A DNA stretch of 64,000 nt, taken from Pseudomonadota bacterium (lineage in GTDB: Bacteria; Myxococcota_A; UBA796; SXON01). Shown here piece by piece: positions 1-8,764 of the stretch. The notes under the pieces are model-generated. The model saw nothing but the letters and a program-made list of their open reading frames with translations. It made no database searches and had not been told where the DNA came from. The first letter of the stretch is position 1; each line of letters starts with the position of its first letter. The stretch is from the NCBI GenBank assembly GCA_030685065.1, contig JAUXQH010000023.1, positions 1 through 64,000 of the forward strand, in the 5' to 3' direction. A program made the position numbers and the translations under genes.

Positions 1-62
1 GCGCCGCCACTTCGGAGTCAGGGAGCGTGCCTCATGCGCGCGCCCGTACCGGAGGCGGGATC

Positions 63-91
63 ATTATAACCTGCCGAAATCACTCGGTAAA
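63..91 (-). promoter_or_regulatory. Strong sigma-70-type promoter reading off the left edge
   Basis: On the minus strand a perfect TATAAT (68 down to 63) lies 17 bases downstream of TTTACC (91 down to 86). It points leftwards, away from the large secreted-protein gene, so it should drive a gene that starts beyond base 1. Between it and the edge I see only a six-codon ATG reading frame ending in TGA (35 down to 18), which could be leader sequence. The rest of 1-216 shows nothing else on either strand. Confidence 0.6.
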
Positions 92-216
92 CGCGAAAAC
101 TGGCGGTGAAGCTAAGGAATCTGGATCCGTATCCCGTGGGCAAGGGGCCCCACCGGCGGACCCGGCTGCAGGCGGGCGGCTCGCTCCCGGCATCTTCCGC
201 CTCGGAAGCCACCCCA

Positions 217-3200
217 TCACAAGGAGGACGCCTCGATCACCTGCCGCGCGTCCTGCTGGAAGAGCTGGTCGTAGGCCGCTTCGTTCTTCCGGAGCACGTC
301 GCCGTAGCCCTTCGTCGCGGGCGCGGCGTTGGGGGGAGCGTTGAACCGGCCGTTGTTGGACGTGTCGTCCCCGAGGTTGGCGAGCGCGTATCGGTCGCCG
401 AGCCTCGCGAGGACCCCCAGCGCGCCGCCGCCGTAGGGCACGAAGGCCGCGCCCTCCCCGTCGGTGCGCGCGGTGGTCGCGGTGCCGCCGCCGTCGAAGA
501 GCCAGAGCTGGGTGTCCGGGAGGGCGCGCCCCGACGTGTCCGTCACGTGGACGAGGGTGGCCGAGCCCGCGCGGCTCTCCACGATGACCTCGGCGTCCGT
601 GCGCACGACGACCATGCGCCCGGTGGTCGCGCCGGAGGTGACCGTGACGACGTAGGCGCCATCGGGGAGGGCGGGCAGGGGAATGTCGCCATCGATGCCG
701 ACGGTGACGGTGCGGCTCGCGGTGGGCTTGAGGCCGGCGACGGAGAGGCTCGCCGCGTCGAGGGTGCCCGCGTCGCGGAGCAGCGCGGCCTCGAGGAGCA
801 CGCGGATGGCGGTGACGGTGACCTCGGCCCCCGGGCGCAGGTGGGCCTTGACGCGGGCCGGGGCGCCCGGGGTGAGGACGAGCGTGGTCGGGAGCGCGAG
901 GTCCTCGCGGTCGAGCCACCCGCGCCGCTCGCTGGCCTCGTCGGACCCGCTCTGGTCGTACGCGGCGCGCGCGTCGTCGAGGCGTCCGAGGGCTTCGAGG
1001 GCGCGGCCGCGCTCCAGATCCACCTCGGATGCCCCCTCGGGCGGGGCCTCGAGGGCCTCGAGGATGCGGTAGGCCGCGGCGGCCTGCCCGGCGGCGAGGG
1101 TGGCGCGGGCGTCCGCGAGGGAGAGGCGCCACGCGGCGGCGCCATCGCGGTACCGACGCGCGAGCGGCCCCGCCAACGCACGCTCCCGAGCAGGGTCATC
1201 GAGCGCGTGGAGGGCGTCCACGAGGAGCGCGGCGGCCTCGGGCGCCTCCTTCGCGTCGGGGTGAAGGAGGAGGAAGGTCGCCAGCTCGGCGGCGGCGGTG
1301 TGGCGGAGCGAGGAGCGGGTGTAGCCGAGGCGGTCGCCGTCCCCCTCGGCGCGGCCGAGCAGCATCGAGGGGGCGAGGTAGCGCGCGGACACGACGGTCG
1401 GCACCTCCGGGTACCGATCGACCAGCTCGCGGAGGAGCTTCAGGGCGGTCAGGCCGAGGCCCGCGTCCTGGAGCTGGGACACGGCGCCGAGCTCCTCCTT
1501 GAAGCGCGCGTCCATCACGACGCGGGTGGCGGCGAGCGCGCGCTTGGGGTCACCCGTGCTCGCGTACGCGCGGGCGAGCGCGGCGGCGGTGTCCAGATCG
1601 AGCGCGCCGCCGGGCACGTGCTCGCGGTAGGCCTGGAACGCCTCGATGATCGCCTTCGGCTCGCCGCCGACCCTGCGCGCGGCGAGGATCGCGGTGCTGG
1701 CGCGCTCGAGGTCGGCGGCGGGGAGGGCCTCCTGGGCGAGCACCTCTTCGAGGAGGGCCGGGCCGGCGTTCCCGGAGGCGGCCGAGCCGGCGAGCCGGAG
1801 GCCGAAGATCAGGCGCTCGCGTGGGCTCATGGGGTCGGTCGGCGTGCTGTCGCGGGCGGGCTCGACGGGGAGGGCGGCGCGACCCTCGGCGAGCGCTCCG
1901 CCGTCCGGGGCGAACCAGCGGACCACGAGATCCGACGCGCCGATCGCGCGGGTCACCCGACAGGGGATGGAGCGCGGCTCCGCGGACGGAGGGAGGTCGA
2001 CATAGGGGGCCGCGGCCCCGGCGGGGCAGGCGAGCCGGGTCGGAACGCTGTAGGCGGGGACGGCGACCCAGAGGGGGACCGCGCGGCCGGCGGGCGCCGA
2101 GGTGGCCGACAGCGTGGCCATGGGCCCGGTCTGGACGGTGCCGCCCACGAAGCGGCCGCGGGGGAAGGTCTCGCCGCGCCAGGTGGCGAGGGGGGCTTCG
2201 ACGGTGATGACGAGCGGCTTGGTGGACACGACGCCCGCGTTGGCGGGCGCGACTCCCCGTGACGCGGGAAGCAGCGTGAGCGCGTGCAGGGCGAGCGCGC
2301 GGTCGCTGGGATCGGCGGCGTCCGACCGAACCGTGGTCCACCATGCGCTGGCGAAGCGCGCATCGGCCTTCCCGAGGACCACCGCCCGGGCGGCGGCCAC
2401 GACGGGCTCGTCGCCGACGAGGGCCGCGCGGGCGTCTTCGGGCGCGCCCGCCACGTGGAGAGCGAGGCCGGCGCGGGCACGGGCCCAGGGCTCGAGGTCA
2501 GCCGGACGGAGGAGCCGCGCCGCGGCCGGCTTGGCCCGGTCCGGGTCGGCCGCGGCGAGCGACAGGGCGGCGATCGCGCGATCGGCTCGGCGCAGATCGG
2601 GGAGGGCGTCGAGGTCGGTGCCCCGGGCGCCGGTCGCGCCTCCTCCGGTGAGGGTGCGCGCGAGCACGCTCGACGGGCCGCTCTGGCCGCCCGCGAGCGA
2701 CCACGCGGCGCGCAGGGCGGGGTCGGCTCCGGGCACGCCGGCCTCTGCCAGCGCCGCGAGGGCGTGGGTCCGGGCATCGACCGGGAGGGTCAGCGCGAGC
2801 GGGAGGAGGGAGACCGCGGTGCCGTCCCAGGCATCGGGCGCGACGTAGGCGACGGCCTGTGTCATCGCGGTGAGGGGCGCGCCGCCCACGTCGAGCCGCA
2901 CCATCCGGCTCGACCAGCGTCCGTCCGGCAGCCGCGCGACCAGCTCGAGGTCCGCGGACGCGATCCACGTCGGGACGCCGAAGCGCATCGGCCCGGGGGC
3001 CGCCGCCTCGATGACGCCGATGGCGCGTGGATCGCCGGCGGGAGCCTTGTCGGTCGCCCCGCCCGGCACGGAGCCGAAGCCGTAGCTGTGGCTCGCGGAC
3101 CCACCGCCGCCGCTTCCGTAGCCGCGGGTGCCGAGGCCTCCCAGCCCCATCGCGGACCCCACCTCGGCCGCGGCGCTGAACCCGAAGTCGACCCGCTCCA

Positions 3201-6200
3201 TGTCGGTCACCTCGGCGAGCCGCTCCTCCTCCTCCAGCAGCGCGGCCGCGATGGCCTCGCCCCACCGCGCTTCGGGCGCCCACGCGTCCCCGACGGTGCC
3301 CGCATCGCCCGACCAGGGGATCGCCACCGTGGCGGCGGCCCGCCTCCGCATGTCCGCGGCGTCCCGCAGGAACGCCCAGATCTTCGTTCCCGGCGGCAGG
3401 CCCGCGCCCACGTCGAGCGTGGAGGTGCCCCCGCGCGACAGGCTCCCCGCCACGGCGAGGTCGGGGGTGTCCGCGCCTCGGAGCGGGAGGGGTGCGACGC
3501 CCTCGGCCGCGACCTGCACCCACGCGGCCCGCGTGCCGCGCGCGTCTCCGACGAGCAGCGCATCGCCGGCTCGCACGATCCGCGCCGAGCGGATCCCCTC
3601 CGCCGTCACGACCGTCAGCGTCGGCGCGCCCGACCAACGCCCGTCACTACCGACGGCGCCCTCGGCGACGATCACCGAGGTGTCCGGGCCGCAGCGCTCG
3701 TCCCAGGCGCAGAGGGCCCAGTTGCCGGCCGTCGGCAGCAGGATCGGGGCGCCCGCGCGCGCCCAGCGAACCGCGCCGTCGTCCGAGCTGGCCCGGATCC
3801 AGCTCCCCGCGGGCAGCTCGGGGGTGAACGGAGCGCCGGCCTTCACGATGGCGGGGAGCCCGCCGGCGCTCACCGCGCGCGCCGGGGCCTCGCTCGGCCC
3901 GGAGGACCAGGAGCGGCCGTCGGGCAGGCGGAGGGTGACGGCGAGGCGCTCGGGGTCGTCCGCGGCGGTGAGCTCGAACGGGAACGACGCGCCCTCCGCT
4001 CCGAGCACGAGCGGGGTGGTGGTGGTGGACCATCCCGTCGACACGGTGACCTCGCCGGCGAGCCCGCCCGGCCCGGGGGGCTCGAGGGGGACGATCGTGG
4101 CCACCACGCGATCTCCGGGGCGCGCCGATGCGGGCGTCCAGGTGATCCGCACGAGCGGCCGCTCCTCTCCCGCGCGCGTGAGCCTCGCCTGGGTGAGGAC
4201 CGTGTCGTCGCTGACCAGGACGAGGCTGCCCCGCCCCATCGCGAACAGGCGCGCCTTCGCGACGCCGCCCGCCAGGATCAACGGCACCTCCTCGAGCACG
4301 TTGCCGTTCGCGTCGCGGCTCTGGAGGCGCGGGGCTCCCCCGGCGTCGCCCGCGGGCCGCGAGCCGAACACGGAGACGTCGACCACGGCGCCGTCGGCGG
4401 GCACGGCGCGGTCCCACGGCACGATGCTCCAGGTGTCCGCCACGGCCCCGACCGCCGCCGGCGCGCTCGCCGTCGCGAACCCGAGGGCGTTGCCCTTCCG
4501 GACCATCACGCGGAACGCGTGGGGCAGCTCGTGGAGCAGCACGACGCCAGCGACGTCCGTGCGGGCGCGGTGGGTGCCGCCGGCCGCGTCGAGGACGAGC
4601 AGCTCCGCGCCGCCGACCCCCGCCCCGTCGCGCAGGACCGCGAGCGCCGTGTCGGCTCCCCGCCGGACGACCTGCACGTCGAGCGGATCGGCCACGACCA
4701 GGGCGGTGGCGCGCTGGTCGCCCGCGCGGATGGTGATCGCGGTGAGCGGGCCGCCGCCGCGCGGCACCACGGGGATCGTCTCGAGCAGGCCGTCGGCCTG
4801 GGGGACTTCCCAGGTCAGGTCGGGATCGAGCAGGAACGCGTCGAGCGTCGCGTTCAGGGGGTGGCCCTCCGTGGCGCGGAACAGCGCCTCGGGATCGACG
4901 CGGTGCTGGCTGACGTGGAGCACGGCGGCCGCCGAGGCGGTCACCGCGACGCCGTGCGTCAGGGGCGCCAGGTGCAGGCGGGTCGTGCCGACGGCGTGGC
5001 CGTAGACCGCGGAGCCGCCGACGCTCGAGGGGGAGGTGCAGGTGGACGCGTAGCGAAGGGCCTCTTCCCGGTTCGTGCCCGTGGCGATGAGGCGGTCGCC
5101 GAGATCGTCACACCACGCGCCCTCCGGAAAGCGCTCGGCGAAGGCCCAGAGGGCGTCGGTGCCCTCGGGGAGCGCCAGGTAGAGCAGCTCCTGGGTGCCC
5201 GCGCCGTCGCGGGTCTGGAGCGCCGCAGCCGCGGCGGCCGCGCGGAGATCGGGCGGCGCGGCACGGACGCCCTCGAGGAGCGCCTCGAACGCCGCCTGGC
5301 GCGCCGCGTCTCCGCGTGCGGACGCCCCTTCGCGTGCCGCGATCGCGAGCCACAGGGCGCGGCGGGTCGCGGGGTCGAGCGTGGCGGAGGCGCGGGCCTC
5401 CCGGGCCTCGGTGGCGACCGAGGGGATCGCCTCGCACAGGGCGATGGCCGCGATGCCGAGGTCCGGATCGCGCATCGCGACCTCGATCGCGTGATCGAGG
5501 CGCAGCTTCGGGAGCGCGGGATCCTCCGGGAAGCGGGCGCCGAGCGCGGCGAGCGCGTCGAGCACGAGCGGATCGGGAACGTCGAGGCCCACCAGGTGCG
5601 TGGCGGCGGCGAGCGCGTCCGGACGCTCGGCGTCGACCGTGAGCCGCACCAGCGAGGCGGCCGCGGTCCCCGGGCGGCTCTGGGCGAGCCCCATCGCCAC
5701 GCGCAGGCGCGCGGGGACGTTGGCGGGCTCCTCGGCGAGGCGGCGGCGCGCGGCTTCGAGCGGGGCGCCGTTCGAGAGATGGGGGGGAAGGCGGAAGAGC
5801 GCGTCCTCCGCGTCACGGCGCACGGCCGGGGAGGGGAGGAGCCCGGTCGCGGCGAGCAGGAAGCGCGCGGCGCCGTCCGGATCGTTGACCGCTCGCTCGC
5901 GGGCCCAGCCGACGAGCAACGTCCCGAGGGCGTCGCGATGGACTCCGGCCAGGGCGTGGCTCATCTCCGTGAGCGCGACACCGGCCGCGTACTCGAGGTC
6001 GCCGCGCGCCGCGGCGAGGTCGACGCGGCCCCACACGTCGCGCTGCGCCGTGCCGCCGAAGAGGCGAGCGGCCGCCCCGAAGTCCCGCGCGAGCAGCGCG
6101 TGCCGGCCCGCGGTCCACCGCATCGTCGCATCGTCGCCATCCAGGAGGCGTACGGCATCGCTGGACCGCCCGTCGAGCGCCGCGCGGAGCGCCTGCTCCT

Positions 6201-6276
6201 CGAGGGTCGGGGCGGCCCACGCCGAAGGCACGAGTCCAGGGAGGACACAGAGGGCGAGCAGGGAGAGGGAGCGCAT
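217..6276 (-). CDS. Very large secreted alpha-2-macroglobulin-like / TPR protein
   Basis: The product has 2,019 residues. I start it at the ATG at 6276 because it opens directly into a clean signal peptide (about residues 1-21, ending AWA); the frame stays open further upstream but reads as shadow sequence. After the signal comes an alanine-rich helical, TPR-like stretch (to about 430), then beta-rich segments resembling macroglobulin (MG) repeats with carboxypeptidase-regulatory-like turns, a Gly/Ser-rich linker near residue 1055, a second TPR-like block (about 1500-1780) and a C-terminal beta domain. No CGEQ thioester motif is visible, so covalent trapping as in classic alpha-2-macroglobulin is unlikely. 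It is divergent from the LysM protein gene at 6365, with 88 bases between. Family assignment rests on domain style rather than a diagnostic motif; a giant uncharacterised envelope protein is the cautious reading. Confidence 0.75.
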   Translation of the reverse strand: MRSLSLLALCVLPGLVPSAWAAPTLEEQALRAALDGRSSDAVRLLDGDDATMRWTAGRHALLARDFGAAARLFGGTAQRDVWGRVDLAAARGDLEYAAGVALTEMSHALAGVHRDALGTLLVGWARERAVNDPDGAARFLLAATGLLPSPAVRRDAEDALFRLPPHLSNGAPLEAARRRLAEEPANVPARLRVAMGLAQSRPGTAAASLVRLTVDAERPDALAAATHLVGLDVPDPLVLDALAALGARFPEDPALPKLRLDHAIEVAMRDPDLGIAAIALCEAIPSVATEAREARASATLDPATRRALWLAIAAREGASARGDAARQAAFEALLEGVRAAPPDLRAAAAAAALQTRDGAGTQELLYLALPEGTDALWAFAERFPEGAWCDDLGDRLIATGTNREEALRYASTCTSPSSVGGSAVYGHAVGTTRLHLAPLTHGVAVTASAAAVLHVSQHRVDPEALFRATEGHPLNATLDAFLLDPDLTWEVPQADGLLETIPVVPRGGGPLTAITIRAGDQRATALVVADPLDVQVVRRGADTALAVLRDGAGVGGAELLVLDAAGGTHRARTDVAGVVLLHELPHAFRVMVRKGNALGFATASAPAAVGAVADTWSIVPWDRAVPADGAVVDVSVFGSRPAGDAGGAPRLQSRDANGNVLEEVPLILAGGVAKARLFAMGRGSLVLVSDDTVLTQARLTRAGEERPLVRITWTPASARPGDRVVATIVPLEPPGPGGLAGEVTVSTGWSTTTTPLVLGAEGASFPFELTAADDPERLAVTLRLPDGRSWSSGPSEAPARAVSAGGLPAIVKAGAPFTPELPAGSWIRASSDDGAVRWARAGAPILLPTAGNWALCAWDERCGPDTSVIVAEGAVGSDGRWSGAPTLTVVTAEGIRSARIVRAGDALLVGDARGTRAAWVQVAAEGVAPLPLRGADTPDLAVAGSLSRGGTSTLDVGAGLPPGTKIWAFLRDAADMRRRAAATVAIPWSGDAGTVGDAWAPEARWGEAIAAALLEEEERLAEVTDMERVDFGFSAAAEVGSAMGLGGLGTRGYGSGGGGSASHSYGFGSVPGGATDKAPAGDPRAIGVIEAAAPGPMRFGVPTWIASADLELVARLPDGRWSSRMVRLDVGGAPLTAMTQAVAYVAPDAWDGTAVSLLPLALTLPVDARTHALAALAEAGVPGADPALRAAWSLAGGQSGPSSVLARTLTGGGATGARGTDLDALPDLRRADRAIAALSLAAADPDRAKPAAARLLRPADLEPWARARAGLALHVAGAPEDARAALVGDEPVVAAARAVVLGKADARFASAWWTTVRSDAADPSDRALALHALTLLPASRGVAPANAGVVSTKPLVITVEAPLATWRGETFPRGRFVGGTVQTGPMATLSATSAPAGRAVPLWVAVPAYSVPTRLACPAGAAAPYVDLPPSAEPRSIPCRVTRAIGASDLVVRWFAPDGGALAEGRAALPVEPARDSTPTDPMSPRERLIFGLRLAGSAASGNAGPALLEEVLAQEALPAADLERASTAILAARRVGGEPKAIIEAFQAYREHVPGGALDLDTAAALARAYASTGDPKRALAATRVVMDARFKEELGAVSQLQDAGLGLTALKLLRELVDRYPEVPTVVSARYLAPSMLLGRAEGDGDRLGYTRSSLRHTAAAELATFLLLHPDAKEAPEAAALLVDALHALDDPARERALAGPLARRYRDGAAAWRLSLADARATLAAGQAAAAYRILEALEAPPEGASEVDLERGRALEALGRLDDARAAYDQSGSDEASERRGWLDREDLALPTTLVLTPGAPARVKAHLRPGAEVTVTAIRVLLEAALLRDAGTLDAASLSVAGLKPTASRTVTVGIDGDIPLPALPDGAYVVTVTSGATTGRMVVVRTDAEVIVESRAGSATLVHVTDTSGRALPDTQLWLFDGGGTATTARTDGEGAAFVPYGGGALGVLARLGDRYALANLGDDTSNNGRFNAPPNAAPATKGYGDVLRKNEAAYDQLFQQDARQVIEASSL

Positions 6277-6364
6277 GAGAGGACAGACTCCGGCATCGGC
6301 GGGGGGTGCCGCGATCCGGGGACATTGACACAGGCTTGACCGTGGAGCGAGGTAGGCTGCGCGG

Positions 6365-8764
6365 ATGCGACGATGGCCCGCGTACTTCTCCCTCGTGCTG
6401 GCCCTCCCGTCCGCCGCCTTTGCGGCCGAGGGCACGGCCACGCTGCCCCTCGACCAGTGGGAGGGGCTGCTCGATGCCGTCGAGGCGGCCGCGACGCGCG
6501 TCCCGCCGCCGGTGCCCGTGCTGCAGGTCGACCGGCTCGTGGAGGGCGCGTTTCGGCGAGGGGTCTTCACCGGGACGCTCACCACGCGGTTCGTGGTGCC
6601 GCCGGGCCAGGCCGACATCCGGGTGCCGATCCTCGATCAGGGCGCTTCCATCGCGTCGGTGGAGCTCGACGGCAAGACGACGTCGCTCCTCTCGGAGGCC
6701 GGCTTCTACACCGTCGCCATCGACACGCCTGGGGCGCACACCCTCCGCGTCGCCTTCTTCGTCGGGCGCGAGGACGACCGCTTCGCGCGGCGGCTCCAGC
6801 TCGCGCTCCCCGCCGCGGGGCCGACCCGCCTGACGGTGTGGGTGCCGGAGGAGGGGATCGAGGCCGAGCTCGCGCAGGGCGGCGTCACCGCGCTCCGCTC
6901 GGAGGCAGGTGGCACGCGCATCGAGGGGCAGCTCGACGGTCGCGGGGCCGTCGATCTCGCGTGGAAGGGGCAGCTTCAGCAGGCGGCCGGCCCGGTGAAG
7001 CTCGAGGCGGAGGAGTTCGCGATCCTCACCCTCCACGAGGCCCTGGTGCGCGGAGTCGCGGTGATCGACGCGTCGATCCTCGAGGGCGAGACCGACCGGA
7101 TCGTGCTGCGCGTGCCCGAGGACGTTGAGATCGTCGATGTCCTCGGAGACGCCGTGCTCCAGTGGCAGACCGAGCCCGGTCGCGTGGTGGTGCTCCTGCG
7201 CTACCTCGTGGCCGACTCCGCCCGGGTGCGCGTCCAGTTCCAGTTTCCGGTCGATCTCGAGCAGCCGGTGGAGCTCAAGCTGCCGTTGCCGGAGGAGGGC
7301 GTGCCGTTTCGCGGCGCCATCGGCGTGCTCGGCCCGGCGGGGCTGCGGGCGGAGGTGCGCTCGGCCGAGGGGGCGGAGGCCTTGCGCGACCTGCCCGCCG
7401 AGCTTGCCGCGCTCACGACGGATCCTTTGCTGGTCGGCTTCGACTTCCACGCCGCTCCGGCGGTGGTGTTGAACGTGGCCCGGCAGGCCGAGGTGGAGCT
7501 CACCACCACGATCGTGGACAACCTCGAGGCCTCCACCGTCCTCATCGAGGACGGCGCCGAGATCACCAAGGTGCAGCTCCGCGTCCGGAACAGCACGCGC
7601 CAGTACCTCTCGGCGCGGCTGCCGCCGGGGGCGGTCCTCACGCACGCCCGCATCGACGGCCGTCCGGTCCGCCCCGCGTTGGTGACCGACGCCGGCGGCG
7701 AGGCGCTCCTGTTCCCGCTCGTGCAGAGCGAGCGGTTCGCGGCCGGCCAGACGCAGACGTGGACCGTGCGAGAAGGCGACACCCTCGGCGGGATCGCGGA
7801 TCGCTTCTACTCCGACCCCGGGCAGTGGTCGGCCATCCTCGACGGCAACAACGACCAGCTCGGCTCGCCGCTCGACCTCGCGCCCGGCCAGCAGATCCGC
7901 ATCCCGCCGCGTCCGGGCGTCGCCGTGCAGGAGAGCAGCTTCGTCATCGAGCTCGCGTGGACCCGCGCCGGGCCCGAGATGGGGTGGCTCGGTCGGCGGG
8001 AGCTCACGCTCCCCGAGCTCGACGCGGACGTGCTCGACGCGACCTGGCACGTCTACGTGCCCGACGCCCTGGTGCCGTTGTCCTTCGACGCGAACCTCAC
8101 GCAGTACTCCGACATCCGCTACGACCACCTCCGTCGCGTGCGGCAGTTCCTCGACGCCGCGTTCGGCGGAAACGACGCGTGGGCCGGCGGTGGCTACGAG
8201 AGCATCCTCTCGCGACGCAAGTCGATCTACCAGGAGGAGGCGTCGCGGATGGTCGGCGCGCAGGAGGCCACGAGCAGCTTCCCCCTCGTCGGCGAGCGCT
8301 ATCGCTTCAAGCGGCTGCTTCCCGGGCGAGAGGTGCCGACGTTGTCCGTGACCTGGCTGTCCCGGTCGCTCGTGCCGGGCGTGCGATGGGCCGGGTTCAC
8401 CGCGGCGTTCGCGCTCGCGCTCGCCGGGCTCCGTGGCGGTCGTCGCTTGGGGATCGCGGCTGGCTTCGCTGGGCTGCTCGTGGTGGCCTGGTACGTCGAG
8501 GGCGTACACCGCCGCATCGTGTGGGGCGTGGACGTGGCGCTGATCGTGAGCCTCGTGGGGGCGCTTCGGGCCCGCGCCGCCGTCAGGTCCGCCGAGAGCG
8601 GGGGCTTTCCGGGCCGCCGCGCCATCGGAGACCTCGTGCGCCTCGGCACGCTCGGGCGCATATTCCTGGCGGTCGTCGCGCTCTACCTGGTCCTGATGGT
8701 GCCGCTCCTCTGGTCGACCATCGCGCTGGTCGTGCTCGCCTTGCTCGCCCGGAGGTCCGCATGA
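6365..8764 (+). CDS. Secreted/membrane protein with a LysM domain and C-terminal transmembrane helices
   Basis: The product has 799 residues. A signal peptide (about 1-20, ending AFAA) is followed by beta-rich sequence. A LysM peptidoglycan-binding domain sits at roughly residues 463-515, recognisable by the WTVREGDTLGGIADRFY start and the QQIRIPP end. After another beta-rich stretch come three to four hydrophobic helices (about 675-799). This predicts a large periplasmic part that touches the cell wall and is anchored in the inner membrane. The next gene overlaps by ATGA and encodes a paralogue with the same opening pattern (an LPLDQWE-like segment) but no LysM. I do not recognise a named family. 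The two probably form one complex, and the divergent macroglobulin-like gene may be part of it; that is inference from position. Confidence 0.8.
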   Translation: MRRWPAYFSLVLALPSAAFAAEGTATLPLDQWEGLLDAVEAAATRVPPPVPVLQVDRLVEGAFRRGVFTGTLTTRFVVPPGQADIRVPILDQGASIASVELDGKTTSLLSEAGFYTVAIDTPGAHTLRVAFFVGREDDRFARRLQLALPAAGPTRLTVWVPEEGIEAELAQGGVTALRSEAGGTRIEGQLDGRGAVDLAWKGQLQQAAGPVKLEAEEFAILTLHEALVRGVAVIDASILEGETDRIVLRVPEDVEIVDVLGDAVLQWQTEPGRVVVLLRYLVADSARVRVQFQFPVDLEQPVELKLPLPEEGVPFRGAIGVLGPAGLRAEVRSAEGAEALRDLPAELAALTTDPLLVGFDFHAAPAVVLNVARQAEVELTTTIVDNLEASTVLIEDGAEITKVQLRVRNSTRQYLSARLPPGAVLTHARIDGRPVRPALVTDAGGEALLFPLVQSERFAAGQTQTWTVREGDTLGGIADRFYSDPGQWSAILDGNNDQLGSPLDLAPGQQIRIPPRPGVAVQESSFVIELAWTRAGPEMGWLGRRELTLPELDADVLDATWHVYVPDALVPLSFDANLTQYSDIRYDHLRRVRQFLDAAFGGNDAWAGGGYESILSRRKSIYQEEASRMVGAQEATSSFPLVGERYRFKRLLPGREVPTLSVTWLSRSLVPGVRWAGFTAAFALALAGLRGGRRLGIAAGFAGLLVVAWYVEGVHRRIVWGVDVALIVSLVGALRARAAVRSAESGGFPGRRAIGDLVRLGTLGRIFLAVVALYLVLMVPLLWSTIALVVLALLARRSA

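Noticed and set aside
2284..6339. Long plus-strand frame opposite the macroglobulin-like gene
   Set aside because: It is Arg/Gly/His-rich shadow sequence typical of antisense frames in GC-rich genes, with no family features.
6325..6364. TTGACA near the start of the LysM protein gene as a -35 box
   Set aside because: The nearest TA-type -10 (TAGGCT) is 22 bases away, or 11 from the second TTGACC; neither spacing works.
6277..6618. N-terminal extension of the macroglobulin-like protein beyond 6276
   Set aside because: The extension runs through the divergent gene's start and would bury the clear signal peptide.
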